From Pithys albifrons albifrons (taxonomy: Eukaryota > Chordata > Aves > Passeriformes > Thamnophilidae): 64,000 bases of DNA. The stretch lies in the NCBI RefSeq assembly GCF_047495875.1, contig NC_092458.1, positions 794,001 to 858,000 on the forward strand, read 5' to 3'. The translations under genes and the position numbers were made by a program. Position 1 is the stretch's first letter, and the number at the start of each line of letters is the position of its first letter. Shown here one piece after another: positions 25,201 to 38,279 of this stretch. The notes under the pieces were generated by a model that ran no database searches, was not told where the DNA came from, and saw only the letters and a list, made by a program, of their open reading frames with translations.

Positions 25201-27186
25201 CTTAGAAGGCTTAGGTATTTTCTCACACTTTATCAAATTTCTCAGCAAAACAAATCCAAAGTTGTGATCCTGTGCTGCACCTAATTTGGCTTTTTATCAC
25301 AGGGAGCTGAACTGCTGCTACTCTGAAGATTACATATGCCTTTGAAGAAACTGCTGTTTATGTTCACCACAAAATAGCAGCCTTCTTGAACACAGTGTAT
25401 GTAAGACACAATGACTTTCCTTCTTGGCCATATTTGGATATCTGCCTCTATGTTCCTTGTTTAAACCTTCAGTTGGCATTTATCCTTGTTCTGTTTTCTC
25501 TGAAGTGCCATCATGGCACTCAGAAACTTGTACAGATGTAGATTTGCTTTGTGAAATTTCCAGCAAAAGGAAAGGCATGGCAACCCTTCCTAATCTATGT
25601 ACATGGCGTTTTCTGATTGCTGAATCCTCCTGGCTTGCCTCTCTCAGCCAGGTGAAACCATTCTAATGTTCTGATGTTACAGCTGACAGATAGTCAGCCT
25701 GTTTTTGAAGAGGGTGTCACTACTCAATACTGAGACATGCCATGGCAACAGGAATGATGTATTCTAGCCATATTTATCTCCAGAGACATGCTGAAAAAAA
25801 TCAATGCATTCAAGCATGGGGCATTCTTGAGTGCAGGTTGTCTCTGCTTTCAGCATGGAAAACCTTGGAGAGCTTTCCAAAGCCACAGCACACCTGACAC
25901 CTTCCTTACATGGAGAAAATCAGTTTGTGTTACATTTTATGGCACTTGTGCCTTCCAATGTAATGAACAAGAAAGCTTAAAGATATTTATTTGTACTTCT
26001 CTGCAACCTTGTCAGGCCACATTTTATATATGTTTATAGGACCTGTTATGTACCCTGATTTTAGTTTCAATTTTACTTTCTTTACAGATTATATGGTGTA
26101 GATGTATCTTCATATGTTTTTGCAGCTCAGGAATCCTTTTTAGTGAAATAACTTGAAGTTAAGGAAGTGAAAGGCAGCACTGTAAGAATAAGAAAAAGGT
26201 CTCTGTTACTGGTTTCTTAAAAAACAATCCCAGGAGTTGAAGGAGTAGAACAGTACAGTCCCTTGACTGTATTTGGAATTGATTTATCTACTTCACCATG
26301 CTCTCATGGTGCTGCAAAAGAAGAGAGAAGAAAAAAGATATTCAGGATGCAAATAAGAGAAGGGAAGACATCAGAAAACCAGTTCTGCATAGTCTCATGC
26401 TGATCTACATAAAGTTTCCCATGTGGATTTATCATGGCAAACAGATTTTCAGGCTGTAATTGCCTTACAGATTTTAGCCAGACCATGCAGTAGGTTCCAT
26501 CAGAATCTTATGATTTGTTACTGAACATCCAGAGTATAGTACTTCAGAGTTTTTAAACTATGCAAATCAGCCTGAGGGGAGGCTGTTACTTCACATTATC
26601 TTGGCCTATTTCTCTACTTAAAACTTTCTGCTGTGTCTTATAACTTGGTAAGAAATTATCTCCTTCAATTTCAATAGAACTAGAAAATCAAAAGATGATT
26701 ATTTTTGACATATTTTTGCTAATCTATTTGATAACAGCTGTGGATGGACAAGGTGGAGTCAGAATGTGCCCTTGAATAAGAAGTAATTTCTCCCCTCTTC
26801 CAGGTTCTTGCCTGTAGCCTTCACCTGTTGGGGTAATAAACCCAGTGAAAATTCCAGAGACACAGCTTTGTTTCATCTTGGATATTACCCAGTAAATCTA
26901 TGTCTAGCTCTAAATTGGCTATAAGAAATTATCTGCACTAATATTTTTTTCCCAGCCACACATGCACAGTGGGGAAATTACCAGCAGTATTAAACAATTG
27001 TTTTTAGAGCAAACTTGAAGCAGCTCAATCTTCTACATGTCTGTTTTATATCCATTTTCCATGTCCTCCTCTGCTCTTGAACTGGGCACGTCTCTGTTCC
27101 CATTAATTCATCTGTGCAAGACCCTTCCATGTTTATGCTGCACCCCAAATACATGGTGAAGACTGTTTCCTTCCTTCCCTAAACTT
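22236..27186. other. CFAP47 intron, unassigned
   Basis: Nearly 5 kb of AT-rich DNA without a recognisable gene or mobile element. A CA/CT-rich run lies near 24388-24412. The minus strand frame at 24943-25248 is basic and serine-rich but lacks any family motif. Confidence 0.45.
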
Positions 27187-27810
27187 GGTAGTTGTCGCAG
27201 CCTTGGTCTCTTTAGGGAAGGGACCAACCAGCGACGGGGTTCGCAGACTGCCTGCTGAGCTGTCGTTCGCGGCTATCCCTTGACCCAAGGTATGGTTTGC
27301 CTCGCGAGCTGAGAACAAACACCAAGGAGCCAAGGGTGGTCTGACCTGATCCGAAGATCCAGGCTGATCCAACTTTATTGGGGGAAAACAGGGGTTTATA
27401 TAACTTGGGGTAGGGAAGGTTCTGGAAAAGGGGTGGAGCTGAGGCGGAGCATGCAAATCCACCTCAGCCCATAGGGTAGGCAAACTAGGGGGGAGTGAAC
27501 TTGGGCGTGGACTGGTGACAGGCAGGGCCAGGGCCGCCCCCTAGAGGGAGCTGGCCAATGGTAGCTGTCTCCTTGTTGCTGGGCACCTGCCTGCCTGGGG
27601 AAAGGTTCTGGAACTGGGAGAGATATTAGACATTTTTATTTTAACAAAAACTGGGGATAAAACTGGGGATTTAGAAAGTCCGTATTGTAGTGTCATTGTC
27701 CGGGTTCTTCGGGGTCTTCCTGGACCTTCCACACGTCGAACTCCGTTTGGCGATCCCTCGTCCTCCTCCATTCCTCCATGTCCATATAGTCCCCATCTCC
27801 AACAGGTAGT
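27187..27810 (-). mobile_element. Solo LTR, 612 bp, 6-bp TSD (ERVK/ERV2-like), copy 1
   Basis: The LTR is 27193-27804. The direct repeats GGTAGT at 27187-27192 and 27805-27810 are a perfect 6-bp target duplication. On the minus strand it begins TGTTGGAGATGG and ends GGCTGCGACA. A TATATAAA box (27395-27402 on +) is followed by an AATAAA signal (27374-27379). CpGs are plentiful, which suggests youth. It is the same family, length and orientation as the element at 60499-61110. No internal genes adjoin it, so it is a solo LTR. Confidence 0.93.
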
Positions 27811-30800
27811 AATTTGCCAACTCAGAACTAAAGTTGTTGCTTATGTAGCTTTTCTTCATTTGTGTTTCCAAGTTGACTTTTCTCATCTATCCAGCTGTTG
27901 AGTTCTGCAGAGCACTGAAGATATGTTTAAGATGTATGTCTAAACTTGATGTGAGAGGACAAGACTAAAAATGAACAGACAGAAACCCCAACCCTACTGG
28001 CCTTGGTATTAATAGAAAAAATATGCAAACTTGGACAATTAGAAATATCTTTTTTCCTAAATAAAAGGCTGAAAACGATTACAGAGTTCTTGAAAATATT
28101 ACCTTAATATTTTTAAATGAGGAGGTAGGAAACAAACTGAACCTTTTGTGTGAGAACATGGAGGGGAAAAGATGATGATAAAATTTGAAGTTTTGCACAA
28201 GAATTTCTGAGATTTTGAGGGAAAGAAGAGCTAGTTGTTTTCAACTTTAGCATCTTTTTTTTTTTTTTATCATAACTATATACTTTCCACAAGAGAAACA
28301 CAATTTAAACTTATCTCAGTAACTGTCTGGGGCACAGATTTTATTTTAAAACATAAATGCTAGAAGGCAGTATTGAAACTGATCTTTCAGCATTGAATTT
28401 TCATGCCTTAAGAGTGCTTGATAATTACACTGTTGAATTAATGTTCTTTTTTCATATACTGTTTTTTTCTAGAACTCTTATGTAAAATGTTTAAATGGAT
28501 TTTTTTTCTTTAGTCAGTGAAAGATGGGTCTCAGCTGTAAGACAGAAGCTAAGGGAAAGTCAAATTATAAATATAATATGCATTTAATAGCTAAACAACA
28601 ATTTTTACCAAACGGAATTTTTAACAGTGGAATTCTCAAAATAGTGGCTCACACTTTATTCATTGAATCCTTAAGATTTTTGTTAAACAGAATTCGATTT
28701 AACTGACTTGCAGAATGTTGTGTACTTCATCTTAATTTTGAAGGTCTTACTTCCCAAGTGTTAAGCTTTCTACATGTCTCTGATGGTCCCTGTTCTGATC
28801 CTTTTCTTCTCATCCAAAGTAGCATCAGATCCTCTTAGAAGTCCAGGCTCCACTGTCTGTGTAAGCAGTCACTGGGCACAGGAATTTAGAAGAGAAGACT
28901 TTTTTGAAAACCCTTGGTACTTTCTTGAACTCCTGTATTGAGGGACTGTGAACAGGAGGATGTGCCTGGAGTCTCCTTTGTAATTCAGTGCCCTGGTATA
29001 TTACTCAGAAGTGTCTCTCTTTTACCTTTTTACCTTGCCAATCACACAAGTCAAAATTATACAATCAAATAATCCACAACTGTCCTGCCAAAAAAATAAC
29101 TTGCTTCTACACATGCTCCAGAGCTCCATGAATTCTTTTGTCTTCCTTCTCTACTCACAGTTTTATGACCCTTCTATAGACACATATTTCTGTTGCTTTC
29201 TGTTGCTTTTTGGAAATGTTCTGATTTGGAGTTACATGAAATCTCAACCTTAATTTCAGTCATGCAGATAGGCATTTTCTCCTTCTTGGTGGAGCTGGTG
29301 TTGGCTGGGCTTTAGTTTAGCAATGCACATGATAGATACATCCAACATTGTTTACCAATAGCAGGGAAAGTCTTGCTGAGTAAGGAAGTTTAACATTTAA
29401 GAGGGTCTAAGGTGTAGTGTAAAGCTTAGTTTGCTTAAAACCAACATGAATTTCAGACCATGAGAGTTAAAAATCCAGCTGATTTTAGGACCACAGTAGG
29501 TGGCCTTCTCCTGCTTGCTGGTTATTCTGCCTTGGTCCTGGATAGCAGCTGACATCCAGTTCCCTCCAATGACTGGTCTTTGAGTCTACTCAGGAGCTGA
29601 CACTCAGCCTTATGCAACTTGCTGGCTAGTCCAGCAAGAACTTTGCTGGTGACCAGTTCCCACCGAGGCTCAGGATACAGAGTGTGCTTACACAGAAGAC
29701 AGACACAGGATTTAATAAGGGTGAAGGATAGTTATCAAGCCTGACATTGTCAGTTGGCTTTACTGGCTGCCACCTGCTTACACTACTGGCATATTTGGCC
29801 TTCTTTCAACTTTATTTTTATATGCTTGCTCCTCCCTCATCTGCTTTGGTCTTTCTCTTTTTTTCTCCTGTGTTCTCTGCCCTAAACATCCCATAATAAG
29901 TTTTATTCACAGTTAAATAATGTATTTTATTCTGTGGTACAGTATATAATCAATTGAAAAAATAGCTTTTAACAGCTGCATTCAGAAATCAGAGTATTAA
30001 TTATAGTGAAAGATGCACTTGGTTTGTTCAGTTCTTGGTTTAGAAGAATATTTGAGTTTGTTAAATTTCAGGTTTGTAAGACAATCCTCAAGCAAAGAAT
30101 TTAAGTTTAAACAACTGTCTCGGTTGCACTGAAACTGTAGGAAATATAAATGTCTATGTCAGACAAGTACTGTAATTGCTGTGATATGAATTGAGGTGGA
30201 ATTATTTGTGAGATTAATAGTTTTGATAAATTTTGGTATGCCAATACCAATATGTTTACCTCAAAATTATGTATTTCTCCTTGTTTACAAGATATAACTT
30301 GGATCAATAATACTCTAGCTCCAGTTCTTGACAAATGAGATCTTTAAAATTGTCCTCTGTAGGGGTGGAATAATTTAATTAAAATGAACACCATATCCTT
30401 CGTATTCTGCTGCTTTCATTCTTCCCCAGATATTTTGTCATATTATTACTAAGATTAACAAATTATTCAAAATATTATTTTAGGGGGAAGAGAATAAATT
30501 ATTCACATTCTGATTAAAATTTATATCTTTCAGTTACCAGAGGGAATTTGAATTCCCTGATTTACTTTTCTGTCACAAAGCCTGAATGATTAGGCAGGGC
30601 CTGTTTTGATTTGATAAAGCCTTTGGGATTGTACCTGCCTGAGTGTTTTTGCAAAGGACTGCATAGCACTAGTACCTCTTTCCTCTCCATATAAGTCTCT
30701 GTAAAAAAATATTTTTCTTTCTCTTCTACCTTTTATGATGCATACAGGATCTTATTTTTAGCTTTTACAATATTAATGCTGAAATCCTTCCTGTTTACCT

Positions 30801-33491
30801 GAAGATCAGGTTGGTATTTCTGTCATGATGAGCAGTAACAATCTTGCATCTTACACTATTTAGCTTTAAGCAATATTTATTTCTTTAAATACATTACTGA
30901 TACCAAGCTCACAAAGCCCAAACCAACACAGAAAAAAGAGAATATGGGCACTACTGCTCTGTTTGCTGTGTGTGAAAGAGGGGAACATGTTTTGACTGTC
31001 ACCCAGACTTTGCTTCTGTTTTAATGTGTTCCTTATTCTTCTAATAAATTAGAGCATATAAGCCAACAGAGGGGATTTTCATATTTATATTAAGTGTAGG
31101 GTGTAATCTGTGTATTCTTAAACAAGTGCAGAACTAAGACTTGCATAACAAATAATGGCAAGTGTTTGAATTGTGAACTTTACTATGCAAAGAGTGGAAT
31201 CTCACAACTATTGAAGCACGGAACACAAAATTCTTCATTGCACATTGGAGCTTATATTCACAGTGTAGATAAAGTGCTTTATTACAGTCATAGTCCCTTG
31301 GTCTAGTACCATCTTCTGCTGAGTGGAGGGAAATTAAACTTATTTCTTTGCACATTAATGACATCTTTGGAGATGAAAACACATTTGAAGGATCATGAGA
31401 GCACTGGCAGACTGTTTTACCTTCTTGGACTCTTTTTGCTAGGACATTAATTTCAGCATGAAGCAGTTTAAGTGCAAGGACTTGACACTTTTAATATTAT
31501 TGGTAATATGCTACTTTGGATAAAACCTGTATTTGCAAAAATAGTTGAAATCTTTCAAAATTATGTAGCTAATAAAAACGCACTGAACCTTAAATGGTTT
31601 CTACGCTTGCATCTTGTTAAGGTACTTGATAATTTTATTTTCATAAACCTCCACTTACTTGAGAGAAGCAATTTATCTTTTTTTTTAATTTTTAACCAGA
31701 GAAACAATGGTATGGGTGTACTAAAGTTTTTCCTTAGTAAAGCTGTGACTGTTTCAAAGTAAAAACTTGAGGCTTGACAGGCAAGCAACTTCTCTTTTCT
31801 CATAACTGTTTGGTGAAGCATTTGGAAAACAATTTTCATACAAAGTCTAAAAGGAGACTTAGAATGTAAACTGTCTCATGCAACCATCAAGAAGTTCATG
31901 AAACTTCCTAATATGACTCAACATTTTTATCTCTAAATTGGAACTATTAAGGGCCTCGTTAAGTTCAGTCTAGTCAACATGAGAGTTTTTTAATAGACGA
32001 ACTTAAAGAATTTAAATCATGTTTTGTGGTTGCCTGCTTGTATTATAAGAATGTTTTGTGCATTTAAGTGAAAACTCTAATATTGAAACAACTTATGATG
32101 TTGAATTTGTCTCTTATGTGACTGCTTCACAAGCACTGAAAATCCCTTGTAAATTAAATAATTTTCTCCTTCAGAAAGATATTAAAAACCTCCAAATATT
32201 ATATGCCCATAAAGATTGATATCTATTAATTATAGGTAGCCTTCTTCACAATGAGACCCAACAATATAAGCTGGTCCCTGAGGTTTGCTGCCATTTTTAT
32301 TACCTCTGCCACATACAACCTGCAGAAAGCACAACCAGAGTTGCCTTCTGTCATGTTAGAGGTTAGTCCAGTTTCTTTTTTTAGCCATTATCTACAATTC
32401 TCTCCTTTCAATTAAAGAGGCAGATAAGAAGTTGATTGCTGAAAAGAACTGTTTTTCAGACCTGTGTTTTTTACAAGTGCAAACGAGCAAATCAGTTTTG
32501 TCACATACAATAGCACAAAATACTACTCAATATATTAGCATGTGAGTAGCTGTTGAGGAAATTGTGGATGATCCTTATTTTCCAGCTTATCTTGCATCCT
32601 TTCAAATGTAAAATCACCAGCTGTATCCTATTAGACTTTTCTGCTTATTGGCTTATCCTTTTTCTAAATCAAGAGTTAATTTTTATGTTATTTTTATTTC
32701 TTTGATGCAGAGATTTACCTAATTCTCCCAACTCTAATTTAAGTGGAAATGCCTTTTTTCCTACTTTTTGGTTCCTCTATCTGTTATCAATTAGAGAAAT
32801 ACAGAGGTGTTTTGAAGCCCATTTACTTATGCAATCACTCCATTCTATATACAAAGTTAATTAGACTGAGTTGTTTTCTACAGGTGGTGTTAGTCTTTGT
32901 AATAGAAACGTGTTTAAATGATTCAAGGTGAGAGGGAGAGATTCAGTGATCCCAAATTACTTAGCTGACCAAACAGAAATTTTGATGGGAATACATCTGT
33001 TCTACCTCTCTATAAACCAACACTGATGATGAACCATTCACTCTCACAAGGAAAAGCAGGGTCTGAAAACAAGTCAATGTTATTCAGTAGCCAAATAAAA
33101 AATGAAACCTATTTTTAACAATGAGGTTCATTAACTCTCAGAACAATTCTCAATGAAATGTGGAGTATTCACTGTCACTGACAAATTTTAAATCAAGTGG
33201 GTGAGTTTTTCTAATTAAGTTTTCTTGTACAAGAAGAGTTATTGAGACTAAACCTTAATTTTTTAAATGAGAAATCCTGTGTGTTTAGGTCAAGTTAGGT
33301 GATCACAATGACTGAATATTTAGCAGTGAAGAAATGAAAACAAAAATCTCTGCAGAGTTCTAGATAAGTAAATATTTTTAAAATATGCTTCTATTAGTAC
33401 AAGGCAAAAAACCCTTTGAAATTTCCAAATCAACATTTTCAGAACTTCCATTATACTATTTTTCTTATTCTTTTGCTATGTCAGGGAAAAA
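27811..33491. other. CFAP47 intron, mostly unassigned
   Basis: AT-rich DNA. Only a possible degraded LTR at about 29450-29790 (listed separately) stands out. Confidence 0.45.
29450..29790 (-). mobile_element. Possible degraded LTR fragment
   Basis: On the minus strand an ATTAAA signal (near 29712) precedes sequence resembling an R-U5 junction, rich in TGTGT and TCTTCTGTG motifs and then CCTGAGCCTCGGTGGG. I could find neither termini nor a target duplication, so this is only a suggestion. Confidence 0.22.
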
Positions 33492-34203
33492 CAGGGTGTG
33501 CTGGTTTAAAGGTAAACCAGCAGGAGAAACGGACCCAGCTAAGGAGAGATAATAAATCAGTTACAATTTAATAAAAAATATTATAATAAATAAAATGACA
33601 CAAAGAGAAATTGGTTTTAACCAACAAAACCCAGCAGTATAACCCAGCAGCCTGGGGCACAAACAGAATGTTGTTCATTAGCCCCTATGCTGAGACCCAC
33701 GTGGTTCCTCAGAGTCCAAAATAAAAGGAAGGGAAAAACCTGTTGGTGCAGATGATGGTCGCAGTCTGGTTGAGAGTGGTGGTCGCAGTCCTGTCAAGGT
33801 TCTGGTCCTCCTCTGGATCTGATGAGTGGTCCCTGAGGTCTTCAAATCCCAAGATTATATACCCTCAGGTCCAGGGTGGGGAGTTCCACAATGGGTGATC
33901 TAATTCTTTGAGTCATGATGAGGTATTTTTGAAATCATTGATGTCCTATTATCAGACATGCCCCATCAGGCTGGGTGTGAGGGTGCTAACAACTTCCTGG
34001 AGGGGAGTTATCACAGGTCTTACCTCACAGGCTTCCTTCACCCCCAGCTTATAGCCTGAGGGGTCAGGTGTGTACTGGGCAGCTGCTGCAAACGGTCCAT
34101 TGTTAACAGTTCATGAGAAATTAATAGAGGGTGTAGAATACACAGTTTTGGTCACACCCACACAGTGATTAACTGGTTGAACCTTCTGAACTAGGACACA
34201 GGG
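33492..34203 (-). mobile_element. Solo LTR, 702 bp, 5-bp TSD (ERVL-like)
   Basis: The element is 33497-34198, TGTGCTGGTTTAAAGG… to …CTAGGACA on the + strand, with CAGGG repeated at 33492-33496 and 34199-34203. The terminal inverted repeat is TGT…ACA. A TATATAAT box on the minus strand (about 33854-33861) and an ATTAAA downstream of it favour minus orientation, but orientation is less certain than the insertion itself. Confidence 0.87.
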
Positions 34204-36618
34204 GCAAGAAATCAAGTACTTCCATTAGATATAGACTGTGCAACGTTCCTTTTCTTTACCATTACAGTCTATTGCTTCTAAAGGATCACCATTTTCTTTT
34301 AAGTTTTATGGTCATTAGTCTTTAAACCAAAGGAAAATTTGTAATAATGAAATTAAATTTGGAGATCCAATATATTCTATCAGAACAAGCTATAGATTTT
34401 AAGACAATTAACTGCTATTTTTTTTAAGTCTTTCTCACTCATCTCTGACTTCTCACTGCCATGTATCAGAAAATAAGCTTTTTTTCCTTTAGGTTGATAC
34501 CAAATGACAATTTATAAAGATCTGTTCTTTCTCATCTTTAAAACAAGAATTTTTTTCCTCTACCTTTTCTTCAACTTGACACCCATGACAAGCAGCTATT
34601 GGGAAAAGTGTTTGTCCCTACATTTGTTCAATGTTTGACTGCAAATCACTTACACTCTGAGCTGCTTTGGAGACTGTACTCTGCTGTATGGAAAAGGAAC
34701 ATGTCTTAGAGTTGAAGAATGGCAGCTTCTTGTTTTGACAGATTTAAAATGGATTATCTTCATTGATAAGTCACTTGCATGAAAATTTTCATTCTCAGTG
34801 TTCTCACAAGTCCAGTTACAATTACTGACCTAAAATGTCTCATTCCAATGCCAGAAAGGGATTGTTTTCATGTGGCTTCTACTGCTGCGCTTTAACTGAG
34901 TTTTAAAAAGGAATCAGCGATGATGATTGGTTTTCTTCCTTCCTGAATCAGAAGAAAAATAACTTGTCTCCTAGTAAGAACTAAAAATGAGCAGTTTGTG
35001 CAAAAAATAAGTAAAAGCTGAATTTCAGACATTTGGTTTGTGTTTCATAGGAAAATGAAGTATTCATCTTGCCTCCTAAATTGTGATTGATGGTGCGTGA
35101 TTTCCATTTCAGGATTCACACAGAGGTACAGGATCTGCAGCAGCCACCCCTGTTCAGAAACACTGCAGATCCCATTTACCACTGAGCTGTCCAAAGTCTG
35201 CCTTCTGTGTCAGTATGATTCATAATCACCTTGACACTGCCAAGTAATCTGGGTCCTTGATCCCTTCCAGAATATATTAATTCCCACTTTTAAGCTGGAT
35301 TTTATTTTTTTTTAATCCAGTTGATTTCCTACATGATTGCTCCTAAGTATGTTGCTCTTCTTTTTATTTAGGTGCTCAGGCATATTCCTCTCTAAATTTA
35401 AGAGCCCACCAGCTTATATATTTATTGGATTTTTTGAATATTCACTATAGTTTACTCCAAATTACGCAACAGAGTGGATTTTAACCTTGTTCACACAACA
35501 GGAATTAATGCACAGGCCCCAAGCATGACCTGCTAATTGTCTTGATGTCTGGAAACTCATGCCACATTTCAACTACCCCTCAGGGAACCAGTAGACATGC
35601 AATAAATATCATATTAGCTAGAGGAATTCAGGGGATAAAATGTTATGAAGCTTCAATGAAGTATTAATGAAATTTAAATATGATCTGTATCTATACCTGA
35701 GTCTGAAAGTGAGCAACTGTCACATAAACTGATACAACAAGACCCAGTTCTTTGTAGCAGCATTAAGGTATTTCTTAATATTTCTAAACTGATACGTCCT
35801 AACATGGTGTAATGACTGAGTAGCAGAGATGTACATAAACAGAATGTGAGAACACATGACAATAAAAGATGATATTGTGTAGATGTGAATTTTCAGAGTT
35901 TGAAAAAATGGTTCTGTCAAAAATCATTACTTGTTATAAAAAGAACAAGTCAGTGTGAGTTACCAGTTTGGCCATAAAAATCCAAAATATCTCTAAAGTG
36001 GAAAAGCACTTGACAGCTCAAGAGTTGCTTGCTAGAAAATGTTGATTTTTTTTCTATACTTCCTCTAGGGACAAATCATTGTTTTGTGATAGTCTTGATA
36101 AGCTCTGGAGCAGGTTTTGCATAACAATGGTAACAGTCAGAGCAAAAGATGTATTCTTTAAAATGTCATCCTAGACATATGGTTGCCAGCCTCTGTGTGA
36201 GGCCACTGCAGTTAAGTCAGTACCTATTATTAAAACTATGATAAAATCCAACAGCAGTGACATCCGGGCCATTTTTTGGACGGCATTTTCTCCTGGACCA
36301 AGGAATTGATCAAAATGACATGCTAATGCCAGAAATGAAATCTTCTCTCATGAATTTTCTTTTTCTACACAAAATTTTATAAGTTGAGTCCTGAAAACTT
36401 GTTTTCAGAGTGCATGAATTTTACCTTTTCTTTTTCACACCAGACCACAAGACACATCTTGAACTCACAGACAGCCTTAGGAAGAGAAGACTGCTTGGTT
36501 TTAGTACAATGCTGTCTGTCACTGCTGTTGTTAATACATCATGGGAAGTCCATAACACATCTTAAACCAAATAAGCAAATGACTGTTTTGTAGCTGGTAC
36601 TGCTTTATATGTGTAGCA
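34204..36618. other. CFAP47 intron, unassigned
   Basis: No recognisable gene or repeat was seen in this AT-rich stretch. Confidence 0.45.
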
Positions 36619-36945
36619 TATAAAACACAGGCAGTTAAATGCCACCCTGGCGTCTGATCCTGTCAGATCTCAGAAGCTAAGGAGGGTCAGCCCCAGTTAG
36701 TACTTGGATGGGAGACCTTCTGGGAGTACCAGGGGCTGTAGGTTCTAGTTCTGAGGACTTCACTGTCACTGTCCAAGCTCACTCGGCCGTGGCAGATGAA
36801 CCTCAGGAGTTAAAGGGTGGGGCCAGTTTCACTCACACTGTTCCTCAACTAAAAGATCCACTGCACAGGCTCGAAGGACACGCCCACGTGGGGAGAGCCC
36901 TTCCCAAATCTTCATTTGCAAAGCCAAGCCATACATAAGACACAG
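36619..36945 (+). mobile_element. 5S rRNA-derived SINE-like retroposon, copy 2
   Basis: Positions 36631-36744 resemble 5S rRNA: CAGATCTCAGAAGCTAAGGA, then AGTACTTGGATGGGAGACC and GGGGCTGTAGG. This copy is closer to 5S than copy 1 in the box A region. The tail from 36745 (CTGAGGACTTCACTGTCACT, then CTCACTCGGCCG, then CTCAGGAGTTAAAGGGTGGG) matches copy 1 up to GAAGGACAC at 36881, then continues about 50 bp further. An imperfect direct repeat (ATAAAACACAG ending 36630, ATAAGACACAG ending 36945) suggests retroposition. It is not a functional 5S gene. Confidence 0.78.
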
Positions 36946-38279
36946 TAGAACAAAGGTTTTGAAATATTTATTCTGCTGTCTGAGAGAAAGAAACTACACA
37001 AAACTGTGAAACTAAACTTCTATAGAGAGAAGGAATGAGATCTCAAGCTTTGAGGATATTCTGTGAACGTACCAGCTCCTAGACAAACCCCAGGCACTTC
37101 AGTTATATTGCAGCAATATTTTGGTTGACCTTTGAATATTTTACCTATAAGGACAAGGACAAAGAATTCTATCTGCAAAGTTCTGAGCTTTGAGGAGAAA
37201 AGTTTTGGTTAAGGGGGACAGCTTTTGGAATAGTTCATATAAAGACTGAACCTGCAGCTATAAGAAGTGGTGGTCTGCCTAAGGATTTTTAATGAGCCAC
37301 TAGTAATACAGAATTTTATTTGCTCTTCTGAATTGTATGTAGGAGCTTGACCAGTATGTTTTCATTTGAGCCTGATATATTTTCAGGTGGAATAATAGGT
37401 GTAAGAAGTTTCTTCCAAATTTTGGAATCTAGAGATTACCTGCTGACAAGTTTCATTGTTTAACATTGAGGCTGGCATTGCCACATGTTGGGGTTTAGGG
37501 TGTTGCAGACAAAACAGAGTTGTCAAAAGGATACATAACTGGAGAAAATATATATTTGTCTAATTTGATAGGCTAAAATATGTTGTTGTTAGTCCAGGTA
37601 CAGTAATACTGCCATTCATAGTCAAAAATAATACAGAAAAGCCTCTATTATCATAGTTAAATTGTTAACACAGAAAAACTTTCCTATTATCTCCTCTCTT
37701 TTTTCTGGTGTAATGCTGACTCTTCTGATGTCCCTTTGGATTTTAATCTTGACAACATCAGTCCTCCTCAGACCCAGAGGTCAAATGAGGATGTCAGAGC
37801 TGTCACTGCCCCCATTCCTTTGCTTGGAAGGCTGTTAAAGTGTTTATTCCTCAACAGTTTGGGCATCTGGCTGGATTTAGTTTTATACATTATCTTAGCA
37901 CAGTCTGCAGTGTCTTTAACAGTTCTCAGTTATTCAGTTTTCTCTGCCTTATCCAAACTGGTTTAATAACACTGTATTCCTGTAGTGACCATTGTGATTT
38001 GTGTTTATAGTTTTGGATGTCTGGTACCATCCTGTGTTTATACTCTTGGAAATGGGTTTTTCTATTCTAAAATAATAAATAATTTAGTCTGTAGTGTTGC
38101 TTATTCATATCTCTATAAACTCAAAATATCCTAAACTAAACATGAACGCTAAACAATTGCTGTAATAAATTTTAAGAAGTTTAAAATGTTTTAAGTGAAA
38201 ACTTAGGCCAAGTCCTAAGACCTCACCTTGTAATGTCACTAAAAAGCATTTCAATAGTAATGCAAAGAAATCATATTTC
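36946..38279. other. CFAP47 intron, unassigned
   Basis: AT-rich DNA with no recognised feature. Confidence 0.45.
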
